Source: Delphinus delphis
Lineage: Eukaryota; Chordata; Mammalia; Artiodactyla; Delphinidae
Direction of reading: 5' to 3'
Assembly (NCBI RefSeq): GCF_949987515.2
Contig: NC_082689.1
Span: 12,205,501-12,269,500, forward strand
DNA: 64,000 nucleotides
Shown here: piece by piece, positions 59,553-64,000 of the stretch
How positions within the stretch are numbered: position 1 is the first letter of the stretch
How the letters are laid out: each line of letters opens with the position of its first letter
Made by a program: the position numbers and the translations under genes
The notes under the pieces: model-generated
Databases searched by the model: none
Told to the model about the DNA's origin: nothing
The model's input: only the letters and a program-made list of their open reading frames with translations

Positions 59553-61025
59553 TATTAGACCACTTGAAGCTGTCCCACAGTTTCAGTATTCTGTTCAGTT
59601 TTTAGACTTATCTGTTTTTTGCATGTGCTTTATTTTGGATACTTTCTAATGCTAAGTTTTCAAGTTCACTAATATTTTCTTCTGAAATTTCTTATCTGCT
59701 GTGAATTCCATCCTGTATACTTTTTCATCTCCCAGTTTATAGTATCATTTTTAGAAATTTGATTTTGGGTCTTTTAAAATATCTTCCAGGCCTTTACTTA
59801 ACTTTTTTAACATAGGAAATATTTTTGTAATAACTGTCTTAATGTCTTTGATAATTTTAACATCTGCTTCAGTTCTGGGTTGTTTTTGATTGGTTATTTA
59901 TCTCCTTATAATGGGTCATATTTTTCTCCTTCTTTACATGCCTGGTAATTTCTGATTAGATGCCAGACATTGTGATTTTTGCCTTGTGGGTGTTAGTTAT
60001 TTTTGCATTCCTGTAAATATTCTAGAGCTTTGTTCTGGGTTGTAGTTAAGTTACTTGAAAACAATTTGATACTTTTGGGTCTTGCTTTTAAGATTTGTTA
60101 GGAGAGGGCTTCCCTGGTGGAGCAGTGGTTAAGAATCCACCTGCCAATGCAGGGGACACAGGTTTGAGTCCTGGTCTGGGAAGATCCCACATGCTGCAGA
60201 ACAACTAAGCCCATGTGCCACAACTACTGAGCCTGAGCTCTAGAGTCCATGTGCCACAACTACTAAAGCCCGTGTGCCTAGAGCCTGTGCTCCACAACAA
60301 GAGAAGCCACTGCAAAGAGAAGCCCGCACACGGCAAAGAAGAGTTACCCCCGCTCACCGCAACTAGAGAAAGCCCGTGTGCAGCGACGAAGACCTAAAGC
60401 AGGCAAAAATAAATAAAATAAATTTATTAAAAAAAAAAAGGATTTGTTAGGAGAAACTGGAGCAATGGTTGGTCAAGGAGTAATTATTGTCCACTACTGA
60501 GACAAGACCCTTAATGCATTCTCTGCAGTTCCCCATAAATCATGAAGTTTCCAGTGTGGCTGGTGGGAAAATGTACTATTCTCAGCTCTCTGTGAGAGTG
60601 AAGAACTGTACCCTCTAATCGTTTTGGGTAGTTTTTCTCTAGCTTGGGTAGTTTCCTTGCATGCATGTGCTTATCGATATTCAGCTGAATATTTGACGGA
60701 GAACCTCTGAGGAACCCCAGGGCTATTCCTCTGTGCAGCTCCCTCCTTTTCTAGTACTCTGTCCAGAGAACTTTAATTATGCTCTTCTCCCTGAATTCTC
60801 AGCTCTTAACTTAGGATGTTCAGTGGACTCTACAAGGTGTCTGAGTTTCCCTTCCCTGTGCTACAAACTGGAGGCAGTAAGCTTGGGGTAATTGTAGAGT
60901 CCACCTCATTTGTTTCCCATCTCTAGTTTGTAAGTCGTTGTTCCATATATTTTGTTAAAAATAGTGTCTTAGGAAGGAGGGTAAAAACAGTTTCTGTTAG
61001 TCCATCTTGGCCTAAAGCAGAAGTC
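59553..61025 (-). repeat. Old L1M, antisense, ORF1 and 5' UTR part
   Basis: Antisense ORF1 N-terminal half ('accacttgaagctgtcccac', 'gtcttttaaaatatcttcca') passes into 5' UTR sequence and ends with 'tccatcttggcctaaagcag', the reverse complement of an L1 5' end that still carries the YY1 core caagatgg. The ORF2 front part is missing between this block and 58440-59550. A SINE (60106-60440) lies inside. Confidence 0.7.
60092..60454 (+). mobile_element. CHR-2-like SINE, long form, with 14-base duplications
   Basis: The body is 60106-60440 (335 bases) with an A box (tggagcagtgg) and a B box decayed to ggtttgagtcc. The flanks gatttgttaggaga (60092-60105 and 60441-60454) are identical. More C-to-T changes than in the copy at 17535 suggest an older insertion. 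Confidence 0.95.
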
Positions 61026-61029
61026 ATCT

Positions 61030-62215
61030 TTTACTCTTGTCAGTTTCTGCTTCATGTATTTTGAAGCTCTGTGTTTGGTGCTTACACATTTACACATTTA
61101 GCACAAGTATTCCTGTCTACTTGAGGAATTGATCTTTTTATCATTATGAAGTGTTTTTCTTTATCACTGACAATATTGCTTGTTCTAAGTTCCAATTTGT
61201 CTTATACTGGTATAGTCAAACCAGATTTCTTATGCTTAGTGTTTGTTTTGTGTACCTTTTCCCACCTTTTTACCTTCCCCTTGTCTATCTTTATATTTAA
61301 AGACCCTTTTTTATAAAGAACATACAATGGGTCTTGTTTCCCCCCTCAGTCTGATAATATTTGCTTTTTGACTGGAATGTTTATTTATCTATTCTGTTTA
61401 ATAGATCTAGTAACATGATTGTGCTTAATCTCCCATCTTTAAATTTTATTTGATTTTATTTATCTCATTTATTTTTTTTCCATCTTTTCTCCTTTCTTTT
61501 ATTATTTTGAATGAGTCACATATTTTAGGTATCCCTTTTGGGGGTCATCTTCTTATTAATTTTTCTAGATGTTGCAATATGCATTTTTATGTTATCACAG
61601 TTTACTTCCAAATAAAATTAGCAGTGTAGAAACTTCAATAATTTCAATTACCCTCTTCCATTATTTGTGCTATTATTGTTTTACATTTTATTTCACTGCA
61701 TAGACTCTCTTCCTTCCAGTACATAGATGTTATTTTTATTTTAAATGGTCAATAGTTTTTTTTAATATATTTTTTATTGAAGTGTAGTTGATTTACAATG
61801 TTGTGTACAGCAAAGTGATTCAGTTACACATACATATACATTCTTTTTTAAAATATTCTTTTCCATTTTGGTTTATCATAGGATACTGAATATAGTTCTT
61901 TGTGCCACACAGTAAGGTCTTGTTGTTTAAATGGCCAATAGCTTTTAAAATTCAAAATTATATTAATATGTAAAATAATAGAATGAATTATTAACATATG
62001 CCTACCCTTTTGGTACCCTTTATTCCTTCTATGAGTCTGAGTTCAATCTGGTATCATTTTCCTTCAGATTAAAAATATTCTTTTATCATTTCTTGTAGTA
62101 TATGTCTGCTGGAGATGAATTCTCTGTTTTTACCTGTTTGAAACATCTTTACCTAACTTTATTTTAAAAGAATATTTTTACTGGGTATAGAATTTTAGTT
62201 GTTTTCCCTTTCTAT
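61030..62215 (-). repeat. Old L1M middle segment, antisense, out of order
   Basis: Antisense words of the ORF2 front part and ORF1 C-terminal part: 'cttcatgtattttgaagctct', 'tttatatttaaagacccttt', 'aatctggtatcattttcc', 'gtctgctggagatgaattctc' and 'ttactgggtatagaatttta'. In a normal L1 this segment would lie between the two blocks to the left. An L1 3' end insertion splits it at 61756-61926. Confidence 0.7.
61741..61941 (-). mobile_element. Short L1 3' end insertion, antisense, with duplications
   Basis: The body is 61756-61926: a T-rich start, 'tattgaagtgtagttgattt', 'gtacagcaaagtgattcag' and 'ttctttgtgccacacagtaa'. The flanks ttaaatggtcaatag (61741-61755) and ttaaatggccaatag (61927-61941) differ by one base. 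Only about 170 bases of the L1 were copied. Confidence 0.9.
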
Positions 62216-63844
62216 AATAGGAAAATTCTGAGTGAAAATTGTATTAAATTTCACATCATAAAAATAGAAGAGGAGAAAGAAACAAAGTTCCTTAGGATGT
62301 CTTGTGAATATTTTCTGAATTCTTATATTTAAAACTCATTTTATGACAGAATTGAAATTTCCATTTTAAATTCTAATAGAACTTATGAATTGATTAAATT
62401 TGGGTTTACTGTAGTAAAAGGTAAAATTTATATATAATGACAGGAATCCTTTCCATAGCAAGTAAGTTATTATTTCATCTATAGAGTTTAGAGGTAAGAA
62501 AGTAAAAATATCAGGAAATAAGGCAATGGATGCTTGAATATCCATAGGTTTTACTTATAGGAATCAACAAGGCCAGAACATTATTGTCGAAAAGTTCTTT
62601 GAAGTCTGTCTTAAATAAATACAGTGATGTCTTCCAGTTATGAGACCTATTACTACAAAGAATATGAAAATATATGAATACAATTGAAGCCCATTTAAAT
62701 TATTTGGCTTTTAGCTGAAACTTATTTAAAGTATGTTTTAGTTGGTTGTGGTAGAGATTGTGCCGTTGCGCCTAGTTATTTGTTGCCCTCTTTGTGTGTT
62801 ATTTGTGTATTCCTACCTATTGGTATAAGAGCCACAGTGCCATTTTGTAGGAGGGGTATGCATTCCCATCCCACTGAGTCAGGTTTTGTCGCCCATCTAC
62901 TTAAGCTAATGAAATGTGAGTAGCAGTAGAGGTGACTGTATGTGAGCTGAAACTTCAGGAGGCATTGTATGGTTCTTCCACTGCTGTTTCTTTCTCTTTG
63001 TCCAAAATTAGAATAATGGCAACTGTGTGCATCTGCTCACTGAATTGTTATTTAGAAACACCGCACCTGAAATTTTATTTGAGTATAATTTAAATATTTG
63101 GAAGCTATGGTTGACACCATACTTTTATAATTTTAACACATGTGTGGAAACTGATAATGAGTTGACAGTTATTTGGAGAAATAAGGCTATCGTATCAGGG
63201 CAAAGGTTAAGATGTTCTAATAAAAAGACCCCCATGATATAATGGCTTGAAGAGAGAGAAGTTTTTCCATTTCTCATGTAACTATCAGTCCAATCTAGCC
63301 TGGTGGGGAAGCTATGCTCCCTGAAATCATTAAGGGACTTGTTTTCCATCCATCTTATTCTTTCACCAAATGGGTTACAGAGCTTTTCTGGATGATGGAA
63401 TTGGGGCACTGATTTATCTCTATTTACAGTTCACAATAAGGGGAATGAGAAGAGTTCTGGGACATGACATTCTCTCTTAAATAAACAATTTAGAAGGGTG
63501 CACAGATGATTTTCACTCATATTCCACTGCAAAAGATGGTACAAATGTAGTCTCTAGCAAGTTTCCCATGATTCCAGCCAAAACTAAAAGAAGAAACTCT
63601 ATTACCATGAGGAAGAAGAGAGTTGATAAATGTAGACAGCAATCCTCACCTCACTATAAGATGGGAATCCAGATCATTAGCGCTCCATACACATTGCATT
63701 TTTCAGAATTTTTGAGTTGAAAGAGACTCTAGAAGCTATTACACTCAGCCTCCTGTGAGAGACAAATATCTATCTTAATCTTTAGCTTTCTGAGAACAGA
63801 AAATTTAAAGTTCCTCTTAGTTGTCTACTTTGTTACCCTGAGAC
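62216..63844. other. Unassigned sequence
   Basis: No gene was seen. The part at about 62745-63030 has words reminiscent of a medium-repetitive element ('ccactgagtcaggttttgtc', 'gctaatgaaatgtgagtag'), family not named. Confidence 0.35.
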
Positions 63845-63995
63845 ACTAAATCATGAAGTTCTTTACAATGCTTGGCACATAGAAGATGCCTGATTCAAAA
63901 CAATATTCAATGAAGGCATAATATATTTATTTGGCTTTTAGGAGAGGGCTTGTTAGAAAATATTCAATAATGTTTGTTGAATATGGAATGAGTGG
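63845..63995 (+). repeat. L2 3' end fragment, sense
   Basis: 'atgcttggcacatagaagatg' in part and the terminal 'caataatgtttgttgaata' fit the L2 3' terminus with a short interruption. Confidence 0.6.
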
Positions 63996-64000
63996 GTGAT

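Overview
This window looks like about 64 kb of AT-rich, gene-free mammalian nuclear DNA, from deep inside an intron or from an intergenic region. The host is most likely a cetacean. The youngest repeats are tRNA-derived SINEs of the CHR type, in both the short CHR-1-like and the longer CHR-2-like form, together with L1 copies with the matching cetartiodactyl type of 3' end. I see no BovB LINE or Bov-tA SINE, as a ruminant would carry. Family names come from memory of the consensus sequences, not from a search. I found no protein-coding exon I could defend and no tRNA, rRNA or snRNA gene. The only long coding-like stretches are the dead reading frames of L1 elements.

Layout. 1-7.3 kb: mostly unassigned sequence with a MIR, an old L1 fragment interrupted by a SINE, an MLT1-type LTR, an L1 3' end and an L2 end. 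7.3-15.6 kb: a SINE with perfect target-site duplications, then an old 5'-truncated L1 split by a younger full-length L1 of about 6.5 kb; both insertions keep their duplications. 15.9-18.4 kb: a stack of insertions, with an old L1 split by an MLT1 LTR, which holds a candidate ERV-type LTR, which holds a CHR-2 SINE. 18.4-20.1 kb: more antisense L1. 20-31 kb: decayed repeats, LTR-like pieces, a 77-base homopyrimidine tract, a SINE, an old L1 and an apparent poly(A)-only insertion. 31.4-36.3 kb: a repeat-poor stretch that keeps many CpGs and is the best place to look for regulatory sequence. 35.4 kb: a SINE/L1 chimera with its own target-site duplication. 36-44 kb: unassigned sequence with three microsatellites and a good MIR. 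44-64 kb: four more SINEs, L2 and MIR pieces, two small hAT-type DNA transposons, an ancient G/A-rich repeat seen in three same-strand pieces (one lies at 22-23 kb), and a scrambled old L1 at 58.4-62.2 kb.

No genes work together here. What can be read is history: non-LTR retrotransposition in successive layers, with the L1 machinery also moving SINEs. The most unusual items are the SINE/L1 chimera (35425-35593), the poly(A)-only event (about 25978-26021), the SINE carrying a tag from its source locus (44240-44555), the two nested stacks, and the CpG-retaining island at 32-36 kb. I found no evidence of a new protein-based system.
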